Assembly: GCA_020086605.1 (NCBI GenBank)
Contig: JACBWW010000003.1
Location: forward strand, 3,908,989 to 3,972,988
DNA: 64,000 bases
From: Lanius collurio
Taxonomy: Eukaryota > Chordata > Aves > Passeriformes > Laniidae
Direction of reading: 5' to 3'
Shown: positions 11,091 through 22,500 of the stretch, piece by piece
Numbering within the stretch: position 1 is the first letter of the stretch
Layout of the letters: every line of letters begins with the position of its first letter
Made by a program: the position numbers and the translations under genes
Notes under the pieces: model-generated
Seen by the model: the letters and a program-made list of their open reading frames with translations, nothing else
Told to the model about the DNA's origin: nothing
The model's database searches: none

Positions 11091-14000
11091 AATTTTTTAA
11101 TTCAGGAAGGGAAAATAGCTAACAAGTATGTTAGGCTACTGTAATGTATTAGTTCATCTCATGCAGAGGCCCTCTCAGTAAAGGAAAAAGATATAGTTTC
11201 ATGCTTGTCTTTGGAACAAGTCATAAATCTGCTGTTTTATACACTATATTAATGCTCTACAGGTGGGAGATTACCAGGTTATTTGGGTAGAACCCAGCTT
11301 CCAGGAAATTTGTGAGGAAAATAAAATAATTTGACAATTTTGCATCTTTTGCTACAGAAGTTATGCCAGTAACAAAGAGAAATGAATGCTTTTCTTAATA
11401 GATTCTGCCTCTCTCCCCAAGACTTTTTGGCATGTTTTCATGGTGTAACAGCACTGTTGTACAAAAAAAAAAAAGATGATATTCTATGTCTCAATGCTTC
11501 CAAAAAGGCGTTATTGATTTTTCTCAGTGAAAAAAAAGTAGATATTCTCAGGGGTCCTACAATCAGAATTCTGTTGTCCTTCTGTTCTATAAAAAAGTAA
11601 ATATTTGTCAATCTGTTCACAGCAAATATTTCTCTCCCACAAACATGTGGCGACCTATTAGATCTTTCCTAGGCTTATATTAGGTTCCCTTGCCGCCATT
11701 ATAAGATAACATTCACAAGGAGCTCTGTGACAATGCATTTTTCATATTTTCCATGAGCATGCAACTATGTGAATCATGAAAACTTTCCATTTAAATTGGT
11801 CCCTTACTAAATAATTGATATAAAAGTCAAATATGAACCATATATGCTGATTGTTCCCTCCTAGGGACTTAGTGACACATTTTGTAGGCCTAAGCTTTTA
11901 CCAAAGAAAAATTAATTTTAACCTTGTCTTGAAAAATCAGTGCATGAGCAGCAGGGAATGAAGGATATAAAGAGCAATATGTGATAACGTATTTTGGCAA
12001 AATCATTCCATAATAAATAGTACCTGAAAAGCCTTGAAATTTATTGGTAAGTACCTATAGTTGTCACATGCAGACAAGCCCACACATTTCTATTGAATCC
12101 TTTGAGCTTAACTACCTCGAGACCGGGGATTATCAGAACTAGGTATGTATCCTCTCTCTATGTATACTCTCCATAATTTCTTATATTTAAACCAACAAAA
12201 GCCTTGAAGTGGTCTGCTAGCAGGAAGGTTTAAATTCCCAGCACAGACTGCAATCTCTTGGGCTGATAGATTTGGTGACACTTTGAAATTTTATAGGTAG
12301 ATAAACTTTATGAACAACACTCTCCTTCTTGCACGGTTTCCAGATATCTGATAGGAACAAGCATGTTTTTCCAAGGTTTCAAGGAATCTACACAATAGTA
12401 GCTTTCTGTTCCCTATAATTTCCTTTTTGGATTCATTATTACTATATTGAGTTTGCCTGTTTTTATACCTTATCTACCTTGGTTCTTTGTTATCTTCTGA
12501 AAATGCTGTTTCTTCCACTCTTCAGATTTTCTAATTATAACTGCCTCTGTTCAGTTTTTTTCTAAACTTTACCACCACCATCTTTATGCCTTCTCATGTT
12601 ACTCACTTTAACCAAACAGGCATCATCTCTTCCCCTTAGCTATGGGATCTCAGTATTCTCTACTATGTGCCTTGCATTTAATTTCCCTTTCTATTTCTAA
12701 TTCCAGTCTGCCTACTCAATTCCCGTTATATCCTGAGCACAGCATACCCCCACTCTCAGTCTCATTTGTCCCTCAGTGTTGCTTCTTAGTTCCCTGGACA
12801 ATCTCCTTTCCATCATTAGTCAAATTTTACTTCTCTTCCCAGGTGTGCAATCTTCCTCTTTTTGGTCTTTCCTCTCTCATGGTTTAGTATGGTAAATCCT
12901 TAGCCCTGACAGAAGAAGTGAGCAGATTTCTTCAGCCTAGTTCTGTTTTCCATCAGCACTTTGTCCATAGACACCAGAAGCAAATTTATAGGGTTATTCT
13001 GTGGAAATATTTTATGCATAATGTGCTCAGAACTCCAAACTGGAGGAGGAAGAATATTATTTAATTAAATGAGATGTCATCAACCTGCAAAATGCAATTT
13101 GTTCAAGATTTAAAACATGGTAATTTTGGTATCTTGTCTAAATTCAGTTAATTCAAGCCATTTTCCAAAACATAATTCTGCTAAAACATCTGAATAGAAA
13201 AATGTTGTTAATTTTAACAGTGAAAAAAGAACCTAAACTGGCAAATCTAGTTGAAATAAAAAGAAATCAGGAAAAAGTAAGGCACCAGGTGTGGAAAATT
13301 CAGTGCAAAGAAGCTGTGTCCAAATTAAAAGGAGCCAAAAACTCTATTTTAAAAAGGAATGTCAGGGAACCAACCTTGCTTGCCATATTTGTCACTAGTC
13401 TGGAAAGCAGTCCTTTAAAGAAAGGGGAATTTTATCTGAAGGGGGACACTGAGAATCAATTGCCTTTATTTTCTTTACATGGGGTTGGTGAAACAACATT
13501 TCCCAAACAGTCTCTGAACTGTTATGTCTTGTTCCAGCTTTCATCTGGGAAATTTTAAATGGGGACACCAAAATAGAATTGCATTTCAACAGTAAAACAA
13601 CACAAAACAAGTATCTCACAAATAAACCACACAGGACATTGAGAAGCAACTTATCTTAGGATATCAAATTAAGACAGGTAGGATGTGTCAGAGAGTTAAT
13701 TTTATGCAGAAGGTTTATGGAGGTTTTTTCTTCCTTTCTTGCTGTTGTTCCTTTCTTTTTTAAAACTGTAATTTGTAAAATACTTCCTTGCAGTTAACTT
13801 TTACATAGAAAGGAAAATTAAAGACCACTTAAAAAAATAAAACATTGAAGAGAAACATAAAGTTGTTGCAATTTAAAAAAAAAATTGGCATAAAAAATTT
13901 GTGACAGAATGAAAGGGGAAGCTCATATTAAAGTTACCATACATATTTGAGCCCTGCTGATTAGAGGATCTAAGCTGTCATATACATATGTCACATACAG

Positions 14001-14165
14001 AACCAGCAATGAAGCCATCAAAACTCAAACACACTATTGCTTTTATTTTTTGATGCTGTTGAATTGTAGTGTTATTATTTTTCACCATGCTAATTTGTCA
14101 TTAGCTGAATTTCCATAGAAAGATTCAAAGGAAATTTTGCAAACATTCCTCAAAATTAATTCAGT
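11091..14165. other. unique non-coding DNA with a pyrimidine-rich island
   Basis: No gene is recognised. From about 12410 to 12880 the plus strand is strongly pyrimidine-biased without being a simple repeat. A 118-codon frame with an ATG start (13202-13558 plus) is lysine/leucine-rich, matches no family I know and is near the length expected by chance. Short A runs occur at 11461-11474 and 13874-13883. Confidence 0.7.
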
Positions 14166-14170
14166 TTTTG

Positions 14171-14254
14171 GTTTGGATTGGTTTGGTTTGGTTTGGTTTG
14201 GTTTGGTTTGGTTTGGTTTGGTTTGGATTGGTTTGGTTTGGTTTTTTGGGGGGG
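14171..14254 (+). repeat. (GTTTG)n pentanucleotide array ending in a G7 run
   Basis: Fourteen pentamers fill 14171-14240. Twelve are GTTTG and two (the second and the twelfth) are GATTG, so the interruptions sit near both ends. The array runs into GTTTTTTGGGGGGG, with G7 at 14248-14254. Every unit boundary supplies a GG pair, so the plus strand could form two-tier G-quadruplexes. Open frames on both strands across this array (WFGLV repeats on one strand, QTKPN on the other) are artefacts. Confidence 0.93.
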
Positions 14255-14824
14255 TTGGTTATTAGTATCTGTTTCCTATATAGATTTGACCTAGAGTATC
14301 TAGGTTTGAAATGCACAGTTGCCAGAGAAGTGTCATTCACTGTCTTCAAAATTTTCCATTTTTTGACAAAAATCTGTACATTTGGTTTCTAGAGGCCTGG
14401 TGCTTTGAGATACATTGTCCATTTTATAATCTGAGAGACTTCATAACATTGTCAATCATATATCTGAGAATAGAATACTTAACATGGAAAATCTCAGATT
14501 CTGCTTTTCCAAATTGAGGTACCGTGAAACCACACCTGAGGTGTTTTATCCACAACCAGATCCAGAAACCTCACACAGTTATTCTCTTGAACACAACTGG
14601 GCAGGAAACCATAACTTCCTGAGAATGGCAGCAGATCCAATTTCCTGGTCCTCACTAAATTTTGAAGTAAGCAGGGCCAGGAGCTGCTGTCTTGCACAGA
14701 AGAAATATGCCACCTACCCAGTGACCAGCGACATCTTCCTCTCAAGCAGAAGGGCATGTTGAACTACATTCAGTATCTGCCAATAAATTTAATCTCCTAT
14801 TTACAAAAAGACAGTACAACAGTA
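14255..14824. other. unique non-coding DNA upstream of a CR1 tip
   Basis: No gene is recognised. ACACCT-G-AGGTGT (14532-14544) is a perfect inverted repeat of the T-box half-site core with a 1-nt spacer. Overlapping open frames on both strands (14484-14762 plus, 14494-14757 minus) are about 90 codons and share no family features. The 14510-14760 stretch is GC-richer than its flanks and could be an unrecognised old repeat. Confidence 0.65.
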
Positions 14825-14970
14825 GAACTGGCTGCTCAGAGAACTGGTGGTTGCCCCACCCCTGGAACTGCTCAGGGCCAGCATGGATGGGGCTGGTATC
14901 TCTGCCTTTGGCAGTGGGGTTGGAACTAGATGATCTTTAACGACTCTTGCAATCCAAGCCATTCTTTGAG
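14825..14970 (+). mobile_element. CR1 LINE 3' tip, forward orientation
   Basis: GAACTGGCTGCTCAGAGAAC, GGTGGTTGCCCCACCCCTGG, GGCCAGCATGGATGGGGCTG, GGGGTTGGAACTAGATGATC and TTTAACGACTCTTGCAATCC follow the order of the CR1 3' end: the last codons of pol, the short 3' UTR and the degenerate tail. The segment between the GGATGGGGC and CTGCC blocks is shorter than in typical CR1, so a small internal deletion is likely. The tail octamers are decayed (CATTCTTTGAGT). It is a heavily 5'-truncated copy of about 146 bp. Confidence 0.87.
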
Positions 14971-16600
14971 TATCACTCTTGAAATGTTAAAATTAGTCCA
15001 CACATCTGTTGTTCAGAACACAGTTCTAAAACCCACTGATACAATTCTTCTTTGAGGGTGGGTCATAGATTCAAAACTCAGCTTATCATTATTAGAAATT
15101 ACTTTTACACCAGTAAACTCTGGTTTACTTTTACACACAAAACTCTGTACAGGTCAGAAAGTACTAAGTTTCAAACAAAACCAGTCAAAATTATTCTTTC
15201 CCACAACAAATAGTTAGAAAAATCTTTCTTGTACTAATGTATAAACAATGAAAAAATTTTCCCTTTTGAGATTTTAATGAAAATCTAAAACTCTGAAAAG
15301 CAAACTCTGTAGCTCCTATTTACAAATTCATCAAAAGATTGTGTTTCATGGAAATATTTTTCTTCATGACATACTGCATTTAAAAAAAAAGATAAATTAA
15401 AAGAGACTTTGAAATATGTTATTTTGAAAGTTAAATTTGCCATTTTAAATTTTTTTTATTTCATTGCCTTTATTTTATGTCATATCATATTATTATAAAA
15501 ATAAGTCTGACGATATATATTTCAATAATTTTATGATGAAATATTTAAAAATATGTTTCCATTTCTTTATAGAAAAAAAAGCAAATATTTTTTCTCAGTA
15601 ACATAAGATCTAATTCTCACCCAGCTATATTTTTTGTCCAATAGGCCCTAAACACCCCTCTGAGAACACATGTGAGCAACAAGGTTTTTCATTGTTTACA
15701 GCATTGGATTGGGGTTTAACTGAATTTAATAATTTCAAAGTATATATTTTATGTGGTCAGACTTGCTCAACACAGTCTACCTTGAGTTACTTCCTTTCAC
15801 TTCAAAAATTCTAATGGGACATCAAAGCAGCATGTGGTAATTATACAATGAATGTATGTTATTAGCAAAGATTAGATTTATTTCCACTAACAGATAATAA
15901 AATAAATCAGTTGTAAGTATAGAATCGATATTGTTATAAATGGGATGAATTCTTAAAATATTTACTGTTGCTTTTTGAGGTCCCAGGAAAACATCTGTAT
16001 AAACTTCAGATGTCATGTTTGTATTAAATATTTAAAGTTGAATTTGCTGTAAGTGTTTAGATATTGGTGGGGGAAAGGCATGTATTCCATCTAAAGAGAA
16101 AAAAGATGTTAGAAACTTATAGTACCTTAAATCTAATATCAGCTGCTGGCTACAGAATGTAGTTATAAATTTTAAATTCTTCCTAGGTTTAATCTTCTTT
16201 ATAATTATAATCCTAATAATCAAAACTTGAATTTGTGGATATGTTCTATGTACTAGGGATGTATACAACATCCAGTGTTAATAATTGTGTAGCTTAGACC
16301 TGGTTTTTGCAAATAAATACTTTATGCAACCAGTAGTATGAGAAGAAATAAGTGACTGCACATGCTCAACCAAGAGGTGCTGAATAAAATCTGGAAGAAT
16401 GTCAGCACTTTCTCAGAAATATCACACCTTTAAAATTCCCTATATTTTGTGAATTTCTCTTTCTCAGTTTTGGTGTACCTATCACAGTAAAAACTTTGTC
16501 ATCTAATAAACTAACTATCTCAATAATTTGTCTTAATACTGAGAAAATGAAATCTATATGAAGTATTAATAGCATAATAAACCATTTTAAGTCATTCTGA
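14971..16600. other. AT-rich unique non-coding DNA
   Basis: No gene or mobile element is recognised. The interval 15360-15600 is very AT-rich, with many A and T runs. Frames of 64-79 codons on the minus strand (15822-16271) are AT-driven and unremarkable. Confidence 0.75.
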
Positions 16601-16606
16601 ATGCTG

Positions 16607-16636
16607 TTTTTTAGGCTGTGGTTTTTTAGTCTGTGG
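16607..16636. repeat. 15-bp tandem duplication (2 copies)
   Basis: TTTTTTAGGCTGTGG (16607-16621) is followed directly by TTTTTTAGTCTGTGG (16622-16636), 14 of 15 identical. This is a slippage-type duplication. Confidence 0.85.
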
Positions 16637-16853
16637 CATACACCATATTTTTACTATATGTATACCTAAATTGAGTTCTGAATGTAACAGGGAGCAAAGG
16701 TTTCTGAATTATTTAATGAAAAAAGCCAAAGAACACATCTGTGGTTTTCAGCAAAGCACACTTAATACTCTGAAAAGAAAAAGCCTGAGATTAATTGAGC
16801 AGTTTTACCTGTGAAGAAACCAAATAACCTGAACAGCCACACTGAGCTTTGCG

Positions 16854-16909
16854 ATCACTGAGGCCAAGGAAAAGATTGTCTTTACAGAGAGTGGAAAGGC
16901 CTCAGTGAT
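16854..16909. repeat. 12-bp perfect inverted repeat, 32-nt spacer
   Basis: ATCACTGAGGCC at 16854-16865 is matched by its exact reverse complement GGCCTCAGTGAT at 16898-16909, with 32 nt between. The arms are GC-balanced, unlike the AT-rich palindromes elsewhere in the window, so a chance match is less likely. An 85-codon minus-strand frame (16805-17062) crosses it but resembles no protein I know. Confidence 0.8.
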
Positions 16910-19078
16910 TTTGGACACCCTGGATCCAGATGTGCAGGTCTGTATCCCTGCTCTTTCACAACACCCCTTGAACTTGCTGGTCCTGTTTCCACTCCTCTCA
17001 CCTGACCCTGCTATATCTACCCAAGCACCTGAAGGAGAGGTGATGATGGTGTAAATACTCATCCTGAGATACTGGCTGATTCTTGGGCATCACGTTTTCT
17101 GTCATATAGAGCTCTACCAACCATTCCCAAACAAATAACTCCCAGACAACCAATCCAGAATTACACTTAGTCTTTCACTTATTTCTCTTTTAACTAGCTG
17201 TTCATGCTTCTTAAAATTCCCCACATCAAGCTTTAAAACCAGTCACTTTAGTGTGAGCAGCATAGCACACTCTGTGACAATGACATTTGTTCTGCAGGCA
17301 TCATAAGTTTCCTTGCAGTATGTAAACACTTGATTCTACTTTTCTGTGCCAGTTTTAGCCCTGATATAGTTCATGTCTCTTTAAGTCCAGGTCTATTTTC
17401 TCCATTTTTAAGATTCTTTTAATAACCAAGATCAAGGAAATTCTGACGGGAGGTGCACTTGTTTATAGCTAGTTTGAATTTGACAGAGTATAACTCTGTT
17501 ACATGGGAGCTGTATGTCTGATTGTACGTGTGTGTGTTCCATGGTGCACTTTATAAAGATGAGGATGGCATTTTCCACATAATTATCCTTTTAATTTTAG
17601 CTGTGTTATATCATGTGTTGTTTTTCTCCAAATATTTGAAGCATAAATTGTAAAATTTGAGAAGGCATCTTTAACTAGAAATTCTGACCAATAGGAATAA
17701 TGTGATATGGTCTACTATATATACATAGTATAAGCAGACACCTTTAGAAGGTTTACATGTAAGTGACAGACAAAAAGAGCTCATGGGACATTTGAGATAC
17801 TTACGCATGTGGTGCTGATGCTTTTCTATTCCCACATTTATTCATTTAACACTGAAATAGTGGACATTCACTTCCACCTGTGAACTGACTTGTGACTACT
17901 TCATATTCTGTGAGATTATACCTCAAAATCCAGGACACAAAGCATGGCACTAAATCAGGCACCTGCCTTTTTGCTTATCCAGTGGTAGTGATTTTCAGAA
18001 AAAGAGCAACATGTCTGAGGCACTGTGGCTGATCCCAGGTGGAAAAGGCATTTTCCTGAACATTCCTAAGAGCAATATGTATCTAGCTCAGACTTCAACA
18101 GGTTGGGTTAATTACAATAAACACATGACACGCTACTTTTACCATACACAAAATCACCTTTGTAACTGATTACAAATACACTACACAGTGTGTAGTGTTC
18201 AACACTCATGAAGTTCTAAAATGCTTAAAATACCTCACCAAAAAGACACATATATGTATCTGGGACAGAAAATATTACTCTGTGATGAAGCAGCACATTA
18301 AATTTGTAGTAGTGGTAAGCTTGGATAGAACAATTGATTCTTTGTGGGATGAACATGGCTTTTCATGCCCAACTTCTGTGACAATGACAGACCACAGCTT
18401 AGGGAACTCCATGGACAAATTGAAGAATAGTTTTCAATTCTGCATTAAATGTGTTACACAGCACTGATAAAATGGACATCAAATTCTGCACCATGGAGCA
18501 GAAATACAGGGTAGAATAGCTTCTTTGCAATATTTCTGTGTTTGATTTAGAATTTAAGACTGATTTGATATTTTGAAAATATTCAGTGGGTGGCTACAGA
18601 TGCTAACTAATTTCATTAATGGGTTTATCACTTTTTACACCTGCTGTTCAGGTTCATTATTTGACTTGCTGTGAACAACAGAAATTGTTCCCTTGTCAGG
18701 GAATCTCTCATCCAGCTGAGAGTCTTATCACACGTCAAGGGCCCTAAGAGGCAGGTGATGGGGGAATTGGTTTGGTGAAAGTGTGATAAAAGTGTGACAT
18801 TCCACTTAATAATTATGTTTTCATTGAAGTAGAAAATTTCATGTTTCACTAGTACCATATAATGGCATCTGGAAATGGTTTTCTTTCTAACCAGACAGTT
18901 TGAGGTCTGTGCTCAGTATAAGCAATTGTCATTCTGCATTTTAGGAGGGGCAATCACAAATGGGTCCAATGTAATTTACCTCTGACCTAGAGCAACAAGA
19001 ACGTTCCCAGCTCCACCACCATGATGTTGCATAAAAGTTGTTCTGCTGTATAAACAACTCTGCCCCCTCCATACATTT
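16910..19078. other. unique non-coding DNA
   Basis: No gene or mobile element is recognised. A small palindrome TACTAT-ATATAC-ATAGTA lies near 17713-17730, and overlapping palindromes at 18178-18206 are listed separately. Frames of up to 90 codons (18195-18467 plus) lack family features. Confidence 0.7.
18178..18206. repeat. two overlapping perfect palindromes
   Basis: ACACTACACA-G-TGTGTAGTGT (18178-18198) overlaps AGTGTT-C-AACACT (18194-18206). The shared bases (AGTGT, 18194-18198) can pair leftwards or rightwards, so the two hairpins are mutually exclusive in a single strand. Confidence 0.85.
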
Positions 19079-19130
19079 ACACAGGAAACTGGAATAATTC
19101 CTAGATTATTCCAGCTGGTTTCCACTGTGT
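19079..19130. repeat. 52-nt imperfect hairpin (20 base pairs)
   Basis: Stem from the loop outward: TGGAATAAT (19090-19098) pairs with ATTATTCCA (19105-19113) around a 6-nt loop, TCCTAG. After a 4-nt bulge (GCTG, 19114-19117), GGAAAC (19084-19089) pairs with GTTTCC (19118-19123). After a 2-nt bulge (AC), ACACA (19079-19083) pairs with TGTGT (19126-19130). The paired length of 20 bp in unique sequence is well beyond background. It may be a decayed terminal-inverted-repeat element or a structured RNA; the sequence does not decide. Confidence 0.75.
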
Positions 19131-19199
19131 CTGAAAAAGGTTAAGAATGCACAGGCAGCTTTTTATGTCTTTCCTACCAAGTGCATGTCATTTCAGCAA

Positions 19200-19510
19200 A
19201 AAGATACAATTTGATAAAGGCTTCTTATAAGAATTATTATGAGCATTTTATTTTAGAGGAGGGAAAATGAATAACTGTTTTCTCTTTCCTTTGTGGCATG
19301 CAAACTCCCTTACATTTACACATTATGCAAACTTCAAGGAGAAAGCAGTTAGTATGTCAGAGAACCAGCAGTGATAACACTTGAGCAGAGCAGTCTGCTG
19401 CATTCTCTTTAGTTTCACGACAGGCATATTAGTCTGGATGTTAGCTGCTTCTCCTTAATTGGATTGCTTGCATAAATTGCAATACAAGGTGGACATGTGA
19501 TAGCTTTCTT
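19200..19510. promoter_or_regulatory. candidate conserved non-coding element with paired ATGCAAAC
   Basis: ATGCAAAC occurs twice in the same orientation, at 19298-19305 and 19325-19332, one base from the POU octamer ATGCAAAT. Further on, CTTAATTGGATTGC supplies a homeodomain core. The block has mixed composition and no open frame. Regulation is inferred from texture and motifs only. Confidence 0.25.
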
Positions 19511-22500
19511 TTTTACCAATCAGTCATGTCAAGAGAACCTTATGTATTTTATATAGAAAGTAGAAAAAAATGATAATTTGAAAAGATGAGAAGATGGTGC
19601 AGGGTAAAAGCTGATATTCTTTCTTTATAACAGATAGCCCCAAGTTGTAGAGGCCATTATTTCTTGCATTTTCAGAGCAAATGAACTTGACAGATGGCTG
19701 TGTCACCTAAACCCCTACCTACCAACTTGATTATGCAGAAAACAATACAATAGAAAAGAAATCATTACTGAAGGAACCTGGTTAGTCCACAGAGGGCTGA
19801 GCGGTGCAGAAGAACAAAATTACAGTTGTGGAATTGAACAGCAAGAATACATTTAACATAAAGTGGGTTACAGCAAGGCAATCAGTCATGGCTAAAGCTA
19901 TTGTCTAGGCTTGCTTGCATGGTATATGAAGTAATCTGTCATCTACCACTGAATTTATGCTTAGTTTATAGTAGAAAAATACAAAGGTTTTGCCAGGGCA
20001 TGTTCTGGTAGTCTTGAGTAGCTCAACTATGGATCTATGAAATTAAAATTATGGGAATTCAGGACATTTTTCTCCTTCCAATCTGTTTTGGAGGACATTA
20101 ACACCAAAGTAATTTCTTTTCCCTTCTCCCATGTTACTCAAACATTAACCAAATCCCACCACTTAAGGAAAGACAAAACAGGCTGGGCAAGACAAATACT
20201 CAGCACTGGTCCAGGTTATACAGAACTACCATTACTCCATAAAGAGTTACTCTGGATTTGCAGGAGGTCTGGCTACCTAATCACATCCAACAAGACAGAA
20301 ACAGAGCTGGGCAGCACCTATACCTGGTGGCCCAGACCCCACATTGATTTTTACATATACTTTGCAAAAAGATAAAATCTCTTATCAGCATTATTACTGT
20401 TTCTCAGAGGAATTATTATATGATGTCATACATCATTTGCAATAAAATGGGCTTCTAGCCTCTGTTTCTCTTGACAGTTTCAAGCAATACAATCCACTAC
20501 TATATGCTTGAGAGCTTACCACTTGGTAAGACCTCATGTTAATTAATTATTTCAATTAACTACTTTTGATATAACCCAGCTCATCTAGTTTGCCATTAAC
20601 AGCATTGAAAATACCAGTTTTAGCAGGATTAATACTAGGTGTGTTTGTTGACAGAGGGGTGCTTTAAAAAGGTTTCAGGCAGGTGGTGGAGAGTCAAGAC
20701 TGCTGAGAAAAATTAACGGAGTAGGGAAAAATTCTCCCTGCAGAATATAGTGGACTTCTGTCCCAGAAACAGCTTTTTCCTCAGCTACCAGGGTTCTCTA
20801 ATATTCAGTATGTACATGACTGACTTCCACTTTTTCCCTGTCTCTTTTTGGGACAGTCACATTCTTAGATTATGGGGAAACTCATGCAGTAGCAGGTAAC
20901 CATTAGTCTAGGAGTAAAAGTCTCACTCCCAGAACTCCTCAACACCCTGAGAAAAAGACAAGAAAGAGGGTGGAGTCTCCAGAAAAAGAAGAATCTCTGT
21001 CTTCATTGCTCTGAGGCTTCCAAGTATTTTCTATATTAGAACTATTTCAGCCAGATGAAGATAAATAGAGATATTTTTAGCCTCAGCATGCAACCTATGC
21101 AGATGAAGCTTTCAGTATTTCCTGATGCTGTGATCGATGCAACTTGAACAGCTCTAACGCATCTACTTTGGAGGCTTGTGTCCTTTTTCTTGGTCTCAGG
21201 TCCAAAGAGTGAAACTTTGGAATACCTAGAGATTGAGCCTAATCTGGGGGAGCAGAGGAGAGTTCTCATCCTCCTCTAAGGGGTTAGGGACAGTTTATTC
21301 AATAGAGCTCATACATCATTTGCTTTTCCAGCACAGGAATTCTGTCTGCAACTTTTGTGTATTGGTGCAGGACTTCAGATCTCTACCAGGTTCAACACAA
21401 TGACTGTTTTTGTTATGTAGACAATACAACCAAAAACCCTATGCTTGATTGCAGGATACCCCAAGAAAAACAGGTATTTAAGAGGGAAAACTTACCTACA
21501 AAGTTTTCATGTAAACCAAAACAAGCTATGTGTTACCTATCTTGTGAACAAAAAAACTTTTCTATGTGAAGATTTCTGAGTCCATAAAAATGCACAAGCA
21601 TGGAAAGATACGAGTTCTGTAACATGAACAGGGAAGTATAGACTATACTATTCATTTCCATGTGGCTTTCTTATGGACCATACTGGGAAAATACCTTTCC
21701 AGAACAAAGTTCAAACATTCTCACAAGGGGACATAGAAGAACAAACCAAATCAGAATAATTCAGTGGGACAAGACATCATACACTCTGGAGTTCAAATAA
21801 ACCTTAAGCAACTGTGTGACTGACAAAATCATGTAATATGTATTAAAAACAGAGAAAATGAGCTTGCCAAATGACTCAATCACCTTTGTAAGAACCGATC
21901 CTAATTATTGCAGAGAAGAAAAGCCTATTTTGGTATCTAAAGTATTGAAAGTAGTGAAGATAAAAACACAGAATTAAAACTCCTAGTAGAACTTGCTAAA
22001 AACATTTTCAGTACTGAAACCAAGCCAGAATTTTCCTTCTCTTTTGGACATCAACTTTTCCATACTTGCCTTGACAAACATGATGTGTTTGTCATATCCA
22101 GAATTTAGACACACATAGCCCTTGATATTGATATTATACATACACATATTTACCTATATACTGGCAAAAGTTCTAACTACAATTATCTTTTTCAGTCCTT
22201 TTGATTGCTATTCAGTTTTTCTCTGAAAAATCATATTTTATCTTCCATCAGTGTTCCATTTCTGAACTCTTGCTTCTTTCAAAAGATCTTCAGGATATTC
22301 TACAAGAAACTCAGAGGTTACAGACATGCAAGGAAAGAACAAAAACTTTCAAAGGCATCTCTGGAAGTTGTTGACAGGTGGTGTTGCAGCATCCAAAATG
22401 TGAAGGCCATTGTGGGGATACACCTGACATTTAGATAGTAACAACAATCAAATTTTAGAGACTGCATTTCTTAATTTATTGATATGTGTCTGTATCATCT

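Noticed and set aside
13202..13558. 118-codon ATG frame on the plus strand
   Set aside because: Lysine- and leucine-rich composition follows the A-rich DNA. No domain, signal or neighbour supports it.
14168..14392. Open frames with WFGLV or QTKPN repeats (both strands)
   Set aside because: Translations of the (GTTTG)n array, not proteins.
20037..20375. 112-codon ATG frame on the plus strand
   Set aside because: No family resemblance, no promoter or splice context, length within chance expectation.
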